Of a stretch of 64,000 nt of DNA, positions 1-23,877 are shown piece after piece (position 1 is the first letter of the stretch; the number at the start of each line of letters is the position of its first letter). The notes beneath the pieces are model-generated. The model saw only the letters and a list, made by a program, of their open reading frames with translations. It was not told the DNA's origin and ran no database searches. The DNA comes from Tyto alba (taxonomy: Eukaryota > Chordata > Aves > Strigiformes > Tytonidae): positions 25,599,936 through 25,663,935 of the forward strand of contig NW_024881327.1 in assembly GCF_018691265.1 (NCBI RefSeq). Reading direction: 5' to 3'. The translations under genes and the position numbers were made by a program.

Positions 1-1561
1 CCTGCAATGTAGCTATTTTGTTATTGTTAGATTAAAATGTGCAAAGGAACTGGGCTTCCACTATTTCCTTTGGCAGATTATCCTACACTTGGCCGTATCT
101 GTCAGGAAGTTTTTTCTGATTATCAGCCCGAATTTTTTCCTTTTTTAGTTAAGCTCCAGACCACCTTAAATAACTGCATTCCCTGCTTAGTGTATATATC
201 CATCAGATACCCATAGGTGTCTTCTATCATGTGATTATCCTTTCCACTGCCCCCTTGGCTCATTGCTGAACCAGGCTATACATATTTTTTTGATGTTAAT
301 CACTTTGTATAACTGATGCCTCCCATGAGTTTACATTCAGCTTTCCACCTCCCAGGTCCTTTGCAAAGAGGAGCTTCATCGCAGCACCCCGTCTTTGCAC
401 CCCTGTTTGAAAGGAGGAGGGAGGATAGAGGCTGGCATTTTCAAACTCATTCCTGGATGCCTCTGAGAGGAGATCTGATTTCTAGAGAGGGTTGGGAAGA
501 TCTATCCCCTCCGAGGGTCAGGTTGCTAGATGAAGATCATGGTTGTATGTACCCAGTGCTGAGCATCCTTAGGTATGGACCTCCAGGAAAGGACCGTACC
601 CTTTTTCACCCAGAGCCGAGAGGGAGGCCCCTGGGCTATGCTCTGCCATGCTGGTAGACCTGAGTCTTCCTGCAGCTGCCGTGTTTAGATCAGAGCTTCT
701 TCAAATTGCTTGTCAGTTCTCCAGGGGGGTTATTTTTCTTTATCCTTGGAGTCATTGTTTACTATTTTATATTGGCAAAGGCAACTTGCTGCATCCTCTT
801 GTGAGGTAAAAAGGATAAACAAATATCTGAGAGGCCTTGAAGGAAGAGGCAGGGTTTCACAAAGGTGCTGACCCTTGCTTACACAAGAAATGAGGATGGG
901 AATCGACAACGGAAAAAAACCAGCCCTGCCAGGGGAGAAAAATCACGAGACCAAAGCAGGAGAAAATGGAAATGTGGTGGAGGAAGCCTGTGGGGCTGGC
1001 ATCCTTCCTAGAGGCATTCGGTGGCTTAGGGGAAGAAGGAAATAAATCAGATTTTGAAGGCTGCTAGGGTTTTGGCCAAAGTAAAGGTTTAGCAAAAGGA
1101 CCTTTGTAGCAGTGGGAGGTAAAGCCGTAGCAGTATGGAGAGGCTCAAGTGTATGAAAGGGGGTTCAGCAGCATGCACATGTGCTTCACAAGTGGTGGGC
1201 ACCGGGGGGCTGAGAAGGCCAGCTCCTCAGTGTGCATTTATTCCCCAGCATGTGGAGATGTTGCTGGGGGATGGCTGGGAGGATGCAGGAGCAGACTAAA
1301 GCCGTGCTGTGGGGCGGCAGAGGGTGCTCAAGCTGGTGAGCCCACGTGGCCATGAGTTTGGGTTTGCTGGTGCTGTCCTCGCACCAGCCTCGTGCCCCAG
1401 CCAGAGCAGGCTTGGGGCAGAGTGGCTGGCCATGGAAACGCTGGGCTGGCCTTCAGTGGTGCCCATGGCAGAGACTGTGGGGAGCACCATTGCCTCTCCT
1501 GAGGAAGCTTCTGGTATGCTTTCTGCTTCTTATTTCTTCCATCCTTCCCGCATGTTTCTAG
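1..1561 (+). other. KDR: KDR intron (3' part), no exon seen
   Basis: Intronic sequence upstream of the kinase-insert exon. I looked for the preceding KDR exon (the EFCKFGNLSTYL region of the kinase hinge) and did not find it, so this intron is longer than 1.5 kb. There is no recognisable repeat; 1150-1500 is moderately GC-rich. Confidence 0.7.
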
Positions 1562-11932
<10,371 letters not shown>

Positions 11933-12308
11933 GCCGAAGCTGGCGGCTCCGGGTCCCCCCCTCCCCGGGATGTGCCTTCCTTGCCTTGGGCTGGCGGTAT
12001 CCAGGTTTGATGTACAGAAAGATGGCGTCCGTGAGACTAAGAAAAGACGTTTATTTTTTCCCCGAAGAGGAGGCAGAAGCATCTGGCAGCAAAAATGCGC
12101 CGCGCCAGGCGGCGGGGAGCTTTCCTCGAGCGGCGGCTGAGGGTGCAAAGCCCCGGCTGCGGTGTGTGGGCTGCGCCGACCCGACGGCAGAGGCAGCGTG
12201 GTGGCCTTTGGGACCCCGGTGACACGCGGAGCGTCTGCCTGATGCGGGCAGCGGCACAGCCTTCAACTCGACTGTTTCTGGTTGTACGAAATAATGGCGC
12301 AGCCCTGC

Positions 12309-12342
12309 TCTTTTTTTTTGTTTTGTTTTGTTTTGTTTTTCC
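12309..12342 (+). repeat. T-rich (TTTTG)n microsatellite in KDR 3'UTR
   Basis: A run of T followed by several TTTTG units. It is a simple sequence repeat lying between the GC-rich proximal UTR and the rest of the 3'UTR. Confidence 0.85.
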
Positions 12343-13241
12343 CCTTGCTGCTGGGCTCCAGGAAGGAAACAGCACAGCACTGGCTTCTTGTTTCTCAGAG
12401 TTATCCCTTGCTTGCACCTCCACAAACAAAAAAAGGAACCTTCAGCTCAAGGCTCTGGCACTCACTGACGGCCTGAGACTAAACATAGGCTGGGCTAAAT
12501 ATAGGTGGAGGCGATGGTCTCTGTTGTTGGCAGAGGAAAAAGTTGCTGTACCAGACCTCATGAGCTGCATTTGCTTGCGAGACTTGCGTGGTGAGGCTGG
12601 TTAGTAGGGAGAAGGCAAAGCACTGAGCCAAGTGATGAGACACGGGTGCTGGGGGCATGCCTCACCTCTGGGGGTGGCTCTGCCCCCCTATCCTCTCCAG
12701 CACCCCTGACCCATACCAGGTGCCTCCCTGCTCCTGAGCTAGCCTGAAACAGCTGCAGGAAATGCCCCCCCCTCTGAATGCAGCCTCTACAACAGGTAGA
12801 AAAGGCAGTGTAATCTACTTTAGGACCACAGGGAGCCCTGGGGAGGCATCCTATGGGCACCCTACCTACTCATCTCATCCCCCCTCCCTCAGACGTAGGT
12901 CTGACTCTTTCACTTTGCAAACACAAAGTCTGTTTGCAATGGCAGAGGTCTCGGTTCATGTAGTCTTGGGAATCTGTGACTGGTTTTCATGGCAGCTCCG
13001 ATCTCTGAGTGGTGAGATTGTGCCTAACTGTTAGACAACATCGTACCTGTGCTCTTGTAGTCCCAGAGCTCTATTGATAGACACAATGCAGGCTACAAGA
13101 TTTTAAAATGTAAAGCTATTTCTACTGAGTTCTTTTTTGTATTTTTATAATTATTTTTGTTTGTTTGTACTTACTATAATGTCAAATGCTGGGAACCATG
13201 AATATAAGGCATATACAGTATTTATAGCCTCTTTATGTAGA

Positions 13242-13247
13242 AATAAA
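13242..13247 (+). terminator. KDR: Polyadenylation signal, probably for KDR
   Basis: Canonical AATAAA about 1.3 kb after the KDR stop, in a conserved-looking A/T-rich block and followed within 60-80 bp by T/GT-rich sequence. Cleavage would be expected near 13,260-13,270. Confidence 0.5.
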
Positions 13248-14055
13248 TGTAATATATTAAAATATAAATATATATTATATAATGGATATTGTACTATTCA
13301 CATTTTGTATCAGTGTTCTGTAGCATTACAAGGGTCACAAAATTTTTAATAGCTAAAACTTTTCACTATTAAAAAGGGACTGGAAATTTAGAGGTGGGGC
13401 TACGAGTAGATCTGTTTGCTTTTCTTGCATGTATTTTCTTATATCCTTTATATTGACAGAGAAGTTTATCAACTGCTGCTTATTTCAAGTGCCATTTAAT
13501 GGATCTAGTTATTTATACCATTGTACAGGTCTGTGAACATGACTGTGGGTACCTATAGTAAAGAAACTTCAGTGATTTTTAGCAGTTGACAGTAAGTGCC
13601 TTTAGAGAAATGGTCAGAGGAATAGACTGCTTGTACAGACTGAATCTCATCTGAAAGTTTATTATGTTCGGTTGGGGAATGGTTAATCTAATTGTATTCT
13701 GGCTTTTGCCTGGGGAGTAGCAGCTTCCCTTAAAGCCTGATTCATCTTTTCCCACCTGTGTTTCGTCCATCTCACTTCTTATAGCTGAAATGCCCCTGCC
13801 CTTGCATAGCAATGGCTTTCTTTATTTTAAATCTGTACTTAAAGCTCCCAACTTTTCACTCTGTTATCTACTTTTTGACTTTCTCTTCTGCACTGTGTAG
13901 GCCTTTGTTCTCAGTGCGAGGCTGGCCACCTTTGGGGTATAAAGACTCAAAGAATCATAACATCTTATGCTAAAAAATGTGCAAGGGAAGTTAAACCACA
14001 AACTGCAGACTTTAATTCAATATTTCCTTATTGCAGTTTGAAATGAGACTTTCAT

Positions 14056-14170
14056 AGGCTACTGAATAGTGAGAGCACTTGTCTAGGGAGTGGGAGATCT
14101 CGCTGCTAAACTCTTCTCAGGCTGAATATGGGACTAATACCTCCTACACACTATGTGCATGCTCTGACTA
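14056..14170 (+). mobile_element. Possible MIR-like SINE remnant
   Basis: The segment AGTGAGAGCACTTGTCTAGG resembles the tRNA-derived head of MIR-type SINEs. A GTGGGAGATCT-like block follows at the expected place. It is highly decayed, with no intact B box. Confidence 0.35.
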
Positions 14171-14908
14171 AAGGCTGTGGGATGTCAAGCTTCAAATGTT
14201 TCTCCATTCTTCTTCCCGAATCTAAGGCATTTTACAACCGGGAGAGCAGGAGCTGGGAGGTCAGGTGGAAAGGTAAGGGAGAGGCTTCCTAAATCTGCTG
14301 TAAGGGCTTCCAGGAAGGACTTGTGTTTTCATGCATATCTTTGACTTTTGCTTCCGAGGCAAGAGTCTAGCCAGCAGAGTATGCTCAACAGACAGTGATA
14401 CATTCTTTAACATCCCTCCTCCCCAATATTCTTCAATATCTTTAATGAAAGTGTTCTTCTATGTATAATTTTATGATGGACATAAAATATTGACACTGAC
14501 AGAAGCTTGATGAGTACCCTGATGAGTCACATGTTGGAAAGTCCCGATAGAGAGGTGGAGATGGAGATCTGTCATTGAAGTCCATCTGCCCTAGATCTGG
14601 AGCTCCCCAAGTTTTGGGATGTTCAATTTAGACATCTCATTTTGTAGTTTTGTTTCCTCTCCAGCTTGGTGTAACACATGATAGCACATAGTCAGATGCT
14701 TCCCTCTGTGTTTGTAGTCCCTCTAAAACAGTTGTCAACTGTAACACAGATCGATGAAGTTGCAGTATAGCCATTTCAGCTAATGAATTTTCACTTATAA
14801 TCCTTGTCAGCCAATGAAACTCTCTTGTGGATCCAAATCATTTTAAATATGCTTGGAAAATATGGGAACTAGCACACACCTGCTTTAGGAAAGGAAATTA
14901 GCTTCTTT

Positions 14909-14986
14909 AAAAAACAACAAAAAAACAAACAACAACAAAAAAAAAAAAAAAAACCAAAACAAAACAAAACCACAACCCAAACCCAG
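14909..14986 (+). repeat. A-rich (CAAAA)n low-complexity tract
   Basis: A long A run with interspersed CAAC, CAAAAC and CAAAAC repeats, tailing into CCCAAACCCAG. It is simple sequence without adjacent retroelement sequence that I can identify. Confidence 0.85.
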
Positions 14987-17899
14987 AACCCCATATATAT
15001 ATTCAGTTTCAGGAACAAGCAAAGCTTCTATAAACGTGTTCATATATTTGGCATCCAGTAACACAATTCTTTTCTTAGATCATGGACATTACATCCTTTA
15101 AAACACCTGGACTTTTTGTTATATTCTGAATACAGCACATTCAGCTAAAGCCCAGTCAGGCTACATCTGCCTTAGTAGAAGCTTTAAATTCCAAAAAGGG
15201 TATTTTCAATGAAACAACAGACATATAGTGCACAGATTTGCAAATGCCTCGCAAACCAGTCCCAGCTTTATCTCCATTCTGCATCCATGCAGTGAAGTGT
15301 CAGCATTTGGATCAGCATCCTTACCCATGAAATGCATGGGAGATTCCAGCCTGGATCTGAGCCCAATGAGCTGCAAACCAGAGGGACACTCGTGAGATTG
15401 CAGATCCAAACATATCCCTGTGAGCAGCTGTGTAGGAGTGGGGAGAAGCAGTAATGGAGTTGACTTCTCTTGTTCAGAAGAACTACCAGAATGAACAGTA
15501 ATTGCTGGTGGGTTTGGATGGGGGGAAACAAGCAGAGCCATGCCTGAAATAGGCAGTTTTGGGGCTTGAAGATGGTTCATATCAGTTCTTATCAATGTAA
15601 ACACAGCCCATCTGAAGAATGCAGGGGCATTCAAGCATGGTAGCTAGGTCCTTCTCCCTGGAAAAGATACTGTAAAATGTATCTCAGTCTTTATGTGGAA
15701 ATGTCTTGACAAATTCAGTCCTTGCCTAAGCTTTTCTTATTAACACATCTTCAGTCACAAGCAACTGTATTTGACACAAGCATAAAAGGAGTTATGATGA
15801 TCCTACATGTTTTTTTCTGATGTGATCGTCCCCAAGCATCATGCTGGGGGACTTTTGGGACAGAGTGCTTGTTAATTTTAAAAGCAGCACATGACTAAAA
15901 AAGACTACAATCACAGAGCTATTGAAATTAGTGACAAATATTTCCTGCTAATTGCATCGATTTTTGATGGTTCTAAGGCTGGAAAACATAGCTGGGTAGT
16001 ATGGGTAGCCTCCAGATATAAAGTTGGAATTCAGTATTTTTATGTGAAACATTCCCAAACCGTGAATCATCTGAGGTTTCCCCTCATCGCTGATACTTCG
16101 GTACACACCCTGTGTTACCTCGCAGTATGGGACCTCACAAAGCAACATCAAGGGCAAGGAAAACAAAGTTAACGTTTGTTCTTCCCAATTGACAAATTTA
16201 TTAGGGACAGAAGTTAAACAACACAGACCTTTTCTTTGGACTTCAGCCCTGGATTTTCATTCTGCCTGGCTGAGAGTTGCATTCTATGTCATAATATATG
16301 TCCTCAGCTCCTCAACCCCTGACATTCGGGCTGATTAAATCCCAGAAGGTCATTGAGAAACATAGCAGGACCTGGTAACATATGGAGCTGATAATCATCT
16401 TGGCATCAGAGATAAGGAGCTGGTTAATGTAATCTTAGGAAGCTCAGGTTTTGTTGCCATAAAACTATACAATGTAAAGCCTAATCCCTACACAGATTTA
16501 ATTGGCTGTTAAACCTATCAGGTTCATGATGAAGGGTCTTCTGGTTACCTAGATGTTATTGGCTGACTGCCACCAGTTGGTTCAAATGTGAAGTATCTCT
16601 GCCTTGCAGCTTGTTAGGATGACATGTTATGGTGAATGATGGCTGCTCTGTAAATTTGTTGGAGGGCATAAATGAATCGAATTTCCAGGTCCAGCTCTAG
16701 CATCAGGCACAGGCTCTGGTGCTAGGAAAAATGGCAGTGCAATGTGTTTCCTGAGTCTTGGTCAAAAAAAAAAGCTTTCTTAAAAGTTGGAATATATGAA
16801 CTGAGGTTTAATTCTGTTTTCCAGGGGTAGCTGGAGCTGTTCTGCACCCTACAGAGCTGTTTCCGTGGGTTCCATGCTGCTCTCTCTTGTGGTATAATCA
16901 TGCTAAGTGGCATGATTACTCTTGCAATGGTTTCACAAAAGCGAGTGGAAATGTAGCTACTTCTAGTTTTATTTCTCTTGGTCTGTTTCCACACTACAGT
17001 CAGAAGCATGACTGCAACACGTTGTAGTTAGACATAAGGTAGTTTTCATGCTGTCAGGCTAAGCAGCAGTACCAGCGAGGGTCCAGCAGCCTGGGCAGTG
17101 GGGCACACAGCAAAGCCCACACTGCTGGCACCAACCTCACTAGCAGAAAGCCGGCCTCAGGGCACACCTCTGTATGTGGCAAAGTCACACCTTCGACTGC
17201 AGTGCATCCACTTTTAGAAATTACCTCAGGGGTGCAAGTCATACTTGGTTACTGGAGGTTCTTGCACTTCTGGGTGTACTGAACTAACCCATGATTATAC
17301 CTGTATCATGCACCGCAGCGGCACAGATTATCTGTGATGTTTCATCTCTTTGATTTCAGAATATCATTTCCACAATCTCTTCCCAGACTTGGCTGAGGCT
17401 GTAGATTGCAGTTTGTTTTCCACCACTTGTTCCTGGTGTGTTAGACCCTTGTTTAACACCACAGTGGATGGGGACCAGTGGGCAGCAGCAGCCTTGGGTT
17501 TGGGATGGACACTCCGCCTGGAGTCAGCAGTGCTGCAGTGGCGTGGAGTGGGAGAGAGGAGCTGAAAGAAAGTTTTAATCATTGTAGATGTCCTTTTCAA
17601 ATATGCACATTTCCTTACACTCGAGAGTTGTACTTTAGCACCAGGAACCCAAGAAGAAGAAAGGGGTTTTGCTCATTAGAGACCATCGGGTTGCACCGTA
17701 GGTCTGGAAGACCAACACTGCTTACTGCTAGTCAGCTGGAGGGTGCTTTACAGCATGTATTTCATGCAGGAGCAGGACCCCTTTACCCGTAAAGTTTGCT
17801 AGTGATTCACTTGCAGACTTTCAGAGTGCACTGGTTATTAGTCTGTTCACTGTGTTCAGGCTGTAGTTCCAGAGCTGAGGGCAAAGCATTTGACCCAGC

Positions 17900-18150
17900 A
17901 ATGGGCCCTTATGTTTAACATCCTTTGATAGATTTTCCACTTGCTTTTTTGAACCTGTGTAAAAACCTTAGCACCTGCAACATCCTGCAGCAAGCACTTC
18001 TGGCACACAGATTTTCACTTGATGGCCCCAGCTATTTTCCAGTACACTGAAGAAGTATTCCCTACTCACTTTCTCCATGTTATTTAGGATTTTACGGACA
18101 GCTATCCCCTCAGTCATTCCCTTTCAAGCCAGACTATTCCAGCCTGTAGT
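17900..18150 (-). mobile_element. CR1 LINE fragment, moderately old
   Basis: On the + strand the blocks TTTTTTGAACCTGTGTA, CAACATCCTGCAGCAAG, TGAAGAAGTA and TTTAGGATTTTACGGAC occur in the order and spacing of the reverse complement of CR1 ORF2 C-terminus and 3' region. The extreme 3' end is not evident. Confidence 0.7.
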
Positions 18151-18504
18151 AAAATCTGTTTGCATCTTCCAAACCCAGTAAATAGGGCCCCTTGGATGAG
18201 AAGGTGACATCTGCTCGGCACAGTTCCCAAGCAGGTCTCCATAAGATACCCGGCTTCCGTCGGGAGGAAGGAGGGTGTGGGACAGCCACCAGAGGACAGA
18301 GTTATGTCAACTGATTTGCGTGACAGATGTACCGCAGCATCGGCAAACATCAGTCAATGTCAAGATCCGACTCTGCTGGCATCTTCTCAGCGATGCTATT
18401 TTTGGCTGGTGAAATGTTTCCAAGGGTTGGGCTGGACTTGTCTCCTGTGTGTGCAGCGTCGCCCCGTTCCCAGGCTGTTCGCGCTGGCTCCGGGCTGGCT
18501 GCGG

Positions 18505-18620
18505 GGAGGGATAAGATGCAGAAAGCAGAGGCTGGATGGCTCAAACGCCGCACAAACAGGGGCACCATTTACCACCGCAAACTAGCAGAACAGAGTGAAA
18601 GCAGGGCCTATCTTATCAGT
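18505..18620. promoter_or_regulatory. Candidate regulatory element: GATA x3 plus RUNX-type motif
   Basis: GATAAG at 18510-18515, a reverse GATA (CTATCT) at 18608-18613, a reverse GATAAG (CTTATC) at 18612-18617 and an ACCGCA RUNX-type site at 18574-18579, beside a CpG-rich islet. Motif matches are direct; enhancer activity is inference. KDR and KIT are both known GATA/RUNX-context genes. Confidence 0.3.
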
Positions 18621-21600
18621 TACTTACCGAGTCAAGACTTGGGGGTATAAAAACTCTCTTTAAACCCTGAGTAATACCCATAAACAGAGCCCTGAAGAGA
18701 TAACTTCATAAGTGGAACTTTTTGGGTGTACTTCTGTGTAGTTTTAAATTACAATCACCAAGACATCTTTATATTGTCTGATAAACTTCTTAAACTGGTA
18801 ACAACTATTTAACATTACAGTTTAGTTAAGTACTAAAACAGCAGGGAGTGTGCAGCTAAAGCGATACAATTATTAACGTATGGTTCAGTAATGCTATCAA
18901 AACAATGGCTTTAGGCATTTCAAGCATACTCTCAGGCTAATGTCACTAATTTTTCAGGAGGATTATTAAGTTTTATTAGCAATTTGCATCTCAGTATAAT
19001 TATATGGATATTAGAGAAATCAATATTGTAGAATGTAGAGTCCCTTAATGGCTATACAGTTTGTTGAGTCTGTTATGGGATCAGCTTTGAAGTCAATTTA
19101 AGGAGGAATCTTTATAATTCTGCTGGAATTGGGCTTTGCATGATGAGATAGATGCCTTACACATTGAAGAGAGGATTTCAAAATCTATCCTCAGTCTTGA
19201 ATCTTTTCATTCAAGTGACAGTTTTAAACGTAGACCACAGAAAATCATTGCTGTATGTTTAAATATCTTCCCCCCGTTCCAACTCCTAAATGTCATTAAA
19301 ATTCTTGACCGCTACACAGCTTTCAAGCAAATTGTTATAGTCATATAAATATGTATATTGAAATCACTATGTCATAAACATTTGTCACCCATTGCAAAAA
19401 ATCACTGATCTAAGGTGCTACAGAAGTGTCTGTGACAGATTTCTCATCTGAATTGATGAAGTAGTTTTGATTTTTCATTATATAGTGTTTTTCTTTTTTT
19501 AAGAGCATTTCCTTAGGTCTGGGGATGTGACAGTTAATCAGAGCTTAAATATTGTGACTTTCTTTTGTGTAAAAATTATATACACAGTATATATGCAGTA
19601 CATATACTTTCAGTATAGGTCAGGCCAGCATTTCTCTGATACTTACTCTGACATAAGGTGGCAATGTCACCAGAAGAAACTGCCCTGCCTTTCCTCAGGA
19701 CCCTCAGGCTTAACCTTTACCCCATCCTGCATCATTTTTTGTACCAGCAAAGCAGCTGCCTGACCAGAGTGGGAATCCAGCTAAAGGACAGAGCTGACTG
19801 AAAATAAATAGGGTTTTTTCTTTGTTTGTTGGTTTGATTTTATCAGGTTACTTTGAACTCAAATTTAAGTCCCAGGACGTAATTTGCTAAGCACTGCAGC
19901 TACAAAGGGACAGGGCAGCTGCAGGAGGGAAAGTGGTGGATGCTGGCAGTGATGGAGAGGCACAGCTTCATTCCTTCCTCCAGCTAACACTGTTCGTGAA
20001 AGTAAAGCTGTTGCGGCCTTTTCCAGAGGCAACACAGTATGTCTGTGTGGCTATAAGTGGGTACCAGCAGAGCTGCAAAGAGGGAGAGTGACCCACTGCT
20101 CCATCTGAAGTATTTTTCAAAATGGTAAGGAAAGTATCTTTCCTTGTCCATTATGTACTAATTTCTTCTTCACTAGCTGAAAGGATTTCAAGTAAACTTG
20201 GAGGCATTGCTGCAGATACTTAAAGTCCTCAGCAGAATAGTTCATTTCTTTTATGAGAGAAGAATGATAATACTTTGCTAGCTCCTCACATAAGTTGCAA
20301 GTATCTCACAGAAGGAGAAGAGTTGTAGGGAAAAGCTGTTTTCTGTCTCCCCCAGCATAAGAACTAGTGAGCATCAGCTGAGAGTAACAGGGAACAAGTT
20401 TAAAAGAAATACAAGAATATAATTTTCATCTGTATTCAGTGAACCTGTGAAATTAGTTTCCACAGGTTGCTAATATTTGCATCAGTTCAGAAAACTGTGG
20501 AGCAAATTAATGGAAAAGAAAGCATTCAGAGGTACTAAATATAAAAATACCACCAGAAGTTCAAGAAATCTCTGAGCTGCAAATTGTGGGAAACTGAGAT
20601 AGGATGTTTAGGAGAAGTTTTCTATGTGCTTATTCTGCTCTTTTACACTTCCTTAGGCTACCACTGTCGACTGCTAAAGCTCCTAGAAGGGTGCTATGGT
20701 ATATTGTGGTATGACCACCCGAAAATTTTAAGTTAACTTGTAAGCTCTTACAGTTAACCAAAACATTGGCTTGACACATTAATTCTCTGCAAGACTTACA
20801 GATTTCAGGCTGCACTTAAAAGATCGTGTGTGTTTTTCAACACACACTTAAACTGCTCTGCACTGAGCACCATGTACAATAGTAAAGGGAATTCTGCTAA
20901 AATTGCTCTAAGTGGTCCTGAGCCCTTGGAAAATTCATGTGTCTCCAAAGAGAGAATGAAGGGGCACTGGATCAGACACGGTACCTCTCATGTGTGGCTG
21001 CAGCCTGATTTCAGTGATGCTTCAGTGCCACCATGTACCAGCTGCACAGCTCATACCTCCTACCATCAGCTTGTTGAAGAGTTGTTCAACCTCTGGGTGA
21101 GAGACTTTAGACCCTGGTTTTCAGCCTTTTCGCTGCAAATAAACAATGCATTCCTGACATTTCAAGTACACGATCAGAATCTCCTCAGCTCCAGCAGGCT
21201 GATGACAAGTTGTGCAAAGGAAATCTACTACAGCCTCAGGAACTGATGGGTTTCCTACTCATTGACTAGTGCTAAATATATATATCCTGTATTTCCACAC
21301 AATCTTGGTAAAGAAGTCAACCTGTTTACTCTTTTTTTTTAAGACAGAGAAAAACATAAGGTGAATATAAAGTGGTAATTAATAAAGGAAAAACTAAATC
21401 ACATTTTTCTTACCGCTCCGTGCTTCTAGCTCAAAGTTTGCCGAACACTACATCAGACCATGCTCAGCAATACACAGAGAAGGAAAACTCATTGACATCA
21501 TTGGGAAGCATGTACAGTTAGTAATTTTGCAAGGAAAGATTTCCTGGAGACTAAAGCATGGAAGTGTTAAACAACTGCTGAAAGTCCATGGAACGTAAAC

Positions 21601-23251
21601 ACTGTTTACTTGGGTGTCTTTGGATCTTGCCTTGCCATATTAACCTTTAAGAGATACTCAGATATTCTGGCCTTGGAAAAATCTCCAGCTAGATACAGTG
21701 AGCTCAGTCCTGAAGCTACTGGGATTCGCATATCAACAGCTTCTCTGCAAACAAATAACTGCTCTGAATAAGAATCTGAGCAGAAAAGCCCTGTCAGATT
21801 TGAAGCTTGGTATTTGGTGCAGTTGAGCACCCACCCAATACTTGGCAGTATTGCTACAGCTCTGTCAGCCCGTGCACAGCATGTAGGTGAGAGATCTGAA
21901 TCCAGGGGTTGTACAAACCAAGTGTGAATGCACACAGGTAAGAGACCATCACAGGACCATAACACAGCTGTTAACTTGTCTGGCTTCTTCCAAGCCTTCC
22001 CCGTAAGGCTGAAGAAACCAAGTGGACAGCTTGGTAAGGCTGCAGTCCTGGAAATCCTGCTCCCTGTTTCAGTTTACACCTTGCTGTCAGTGTGCTTTTC
22101 CAGCAAGCCACCGTCTCACTTTAAGTCTTCTCCCATGTGAGAGATATGATATGAGCTTGTAAACAAGCTTCTTCAGCAAACATGGCTATAAGTCTGGGGT
22201 GGGGCCCCGGGAAATTTCAGAAACAACTTTGCTCCACCTTTAAAAAGACTCTACCTTAAAAGTTTAAAATCAGCCCTTAGGTGTTTGGTATTCAAATAGT
22301 TTTTTTCTTACCTACTCACTTGCTTCACATACACACTGGCACCTTAACATTTTAGTCATCATCTGCACTATCTTTAGAGTAAGGCTGTATAAACTTGGTC
22401 TAACTTTCCTTAGTTATTGCTGGGGATAGATGGAGATGCAAGTAAGGCTGTGATGTGCATTGTCAAAGCAGGAGCTGATCAGCCCCTGGGAACAAATGTT
22501 TACTGTTCTACTAGGAAAGCAGTAGGGAAAACTCAAGTTACAGCTGGATTTTTCTAAACTCAGCCATGCCCAGATAAGGGTGTTTTAAAATAAAACTCAT
22601 TAGAGGAAGAATATGTTAATGTTACCTGAGATTGGAATAAAAGGGGAAAGCAGACAGGTTTGCCCTCTGAGCCTGGAACCAGCAAAGCTGAACTGTCTGC
22701 AGCTCCTACGCTCGTGATTAAATTTCTTAGTGCCTAATAAGTCACAAACTTCATTTGAAGTCTTTGCCCAGCACTGCAGTATATATAAAATAATAAAATG
22801 AAAAACTAATGGATTAAAATGATCAGAGGATTAAAAAGTTACTGTAGTGGGCAGGAAGGGAGGACAGGCAGACAGTGTGATTACATGAGAGTGATTTCCT
22901 GCTTGGGGTCTGCAAGAATCATCAGAGCAGTGTTTGGCAAAAAGTTAAATGCCATGTATAGCATGCAAAAACCATTGAATACATTTTTTTAGGAGTCCAG
23001 GGTAAACTTAAAAGTTTTCTCTGAAGTTCACTATTTTTTTGCCCTCATACAAACCTCCTCCACGTGAGGAACATCATCCTGCAAAGGAACTGGGTGAAAC
23101 TCTGTCCTCATTGAAATCCAGGATTGTTTCACCTTTGATTTTAATCCAGACAAGATTTTACTTGTTGCTGTCTCTGCAAGATCTCACAAACTGTGCAGAG
23201 AAAAATCACCTTTCTCACAGTTTCTGAAGCCCATGGGACAGTATCTGTGGA

Positions 23252-23290
23252 GAAAAAAAAAAACAAAAAACAACCAAAAAAACCCAACAA
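23252..23290 (+). repeat. A-rich (CAAAA)n-like tract
   Basis: A run of A interrupted by C at irregular intervals, ending in AAAAACCCAACAAGG. Same style as the tracts at 14.9k, 46.3k and 49.1k. Confidence 0.8.
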
Positions 23291-23877
23291 GGCAAATTAG
23301 ACAACAATAACCCAGGCTTCTCCTTACAAAACAGCAGTCCCCTCCCAGTGCAGCTAAAGGAAGCAACAAGCCAGATGAGGAAGGTAAACTTGGGATCTGA
23401 AAGGAAAGAGTCTCTGGTATTTATAAAAGTCAGAGGTTCACACGGAAACTTAGTTACAGCACTGATCCTCTCCAGTCTATTTCAGGACATGCAGCCCTTT
23501 TACAGTTATAGTATTTGACTCATTAGTGTTGGAATATTTCTGCTCTTTTTAACTATTTGAGTGGAAAACCTTGTACTGGTTTGAAACCATATTGACAGCT
23601 AGAATATATGAAGTGAGAGCTGAGCACTGAAATTCATTGCCTGAGTAAGAACAGAGAGAAAACTAAATCACAGCTTCAGCATGTGATCTGTAAGCAATGG
23701 AGCCACTTGATCCATCATGGACTTCTGTGATTAACAAACCCATGGCATGGAAAAAGAGAAAGGGAAACTGCCTGCAGCAGGCACTGGGGTGAAGTGAAGA
23801 AAATGCCGATGCATACTGCATTTCAAGTGTCAGTGTCTTCTGAAGGAACAGCATGGGCTGGATTTAATGCCTTCTCA

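Larger units (their letters stand above)
11933..13270 (+). other. KDR: KDR 3' untranslated region (probable extent)
   Basis: This follows the KDR stop. The first ~350 bp are GC- and CpG-rich and continue the terminal exon's composition. The distal part is A/T-rich, with several ATTTA-type stretches around 13,130-13,270. An AATAAA hexamer sits at 13242-13247. A T/GT-rich stretch after it (around 13,300-13,320) could serve as the downstream element. The exact cleavage site is inferred; later alternative sites are possible. Confidence 0.6.
13271..17899. other. Intergenic DNA downstream of KDR
   Basis: No exon or gene recognised. Contents are a possible MIR-like remnant (14056-14170), a long A-rich tract (14909-14986) and otherwise unique-looking sequence of average composition. 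Open frames (for example 15206-15634 on -) show no recognisable domain. Confidence 0.65.

Noticed and set aside
316..657. 113-codon + frame at the left end, tested as a possible KDR exon
   Set aside because: No similarity to the expected preceding kinase exon and no matching splice phase.
12037..12429. Overlapping 124-130-codon minus-strand frames in the KDR 3'UTR
   Set aside because: The GC-rich sequence depletes stops in several frames at once; no domain is visible.
15206..15634. 142-codon minus-strand frame
   Set aside because: No recognisable motif, a second frame is open over the same DNA, and there is no splice or promoter context.
20830..21246. 138-codon + frame
   Set aside because: No family recognised, and composition is similar to surrounding intergenic DNA.
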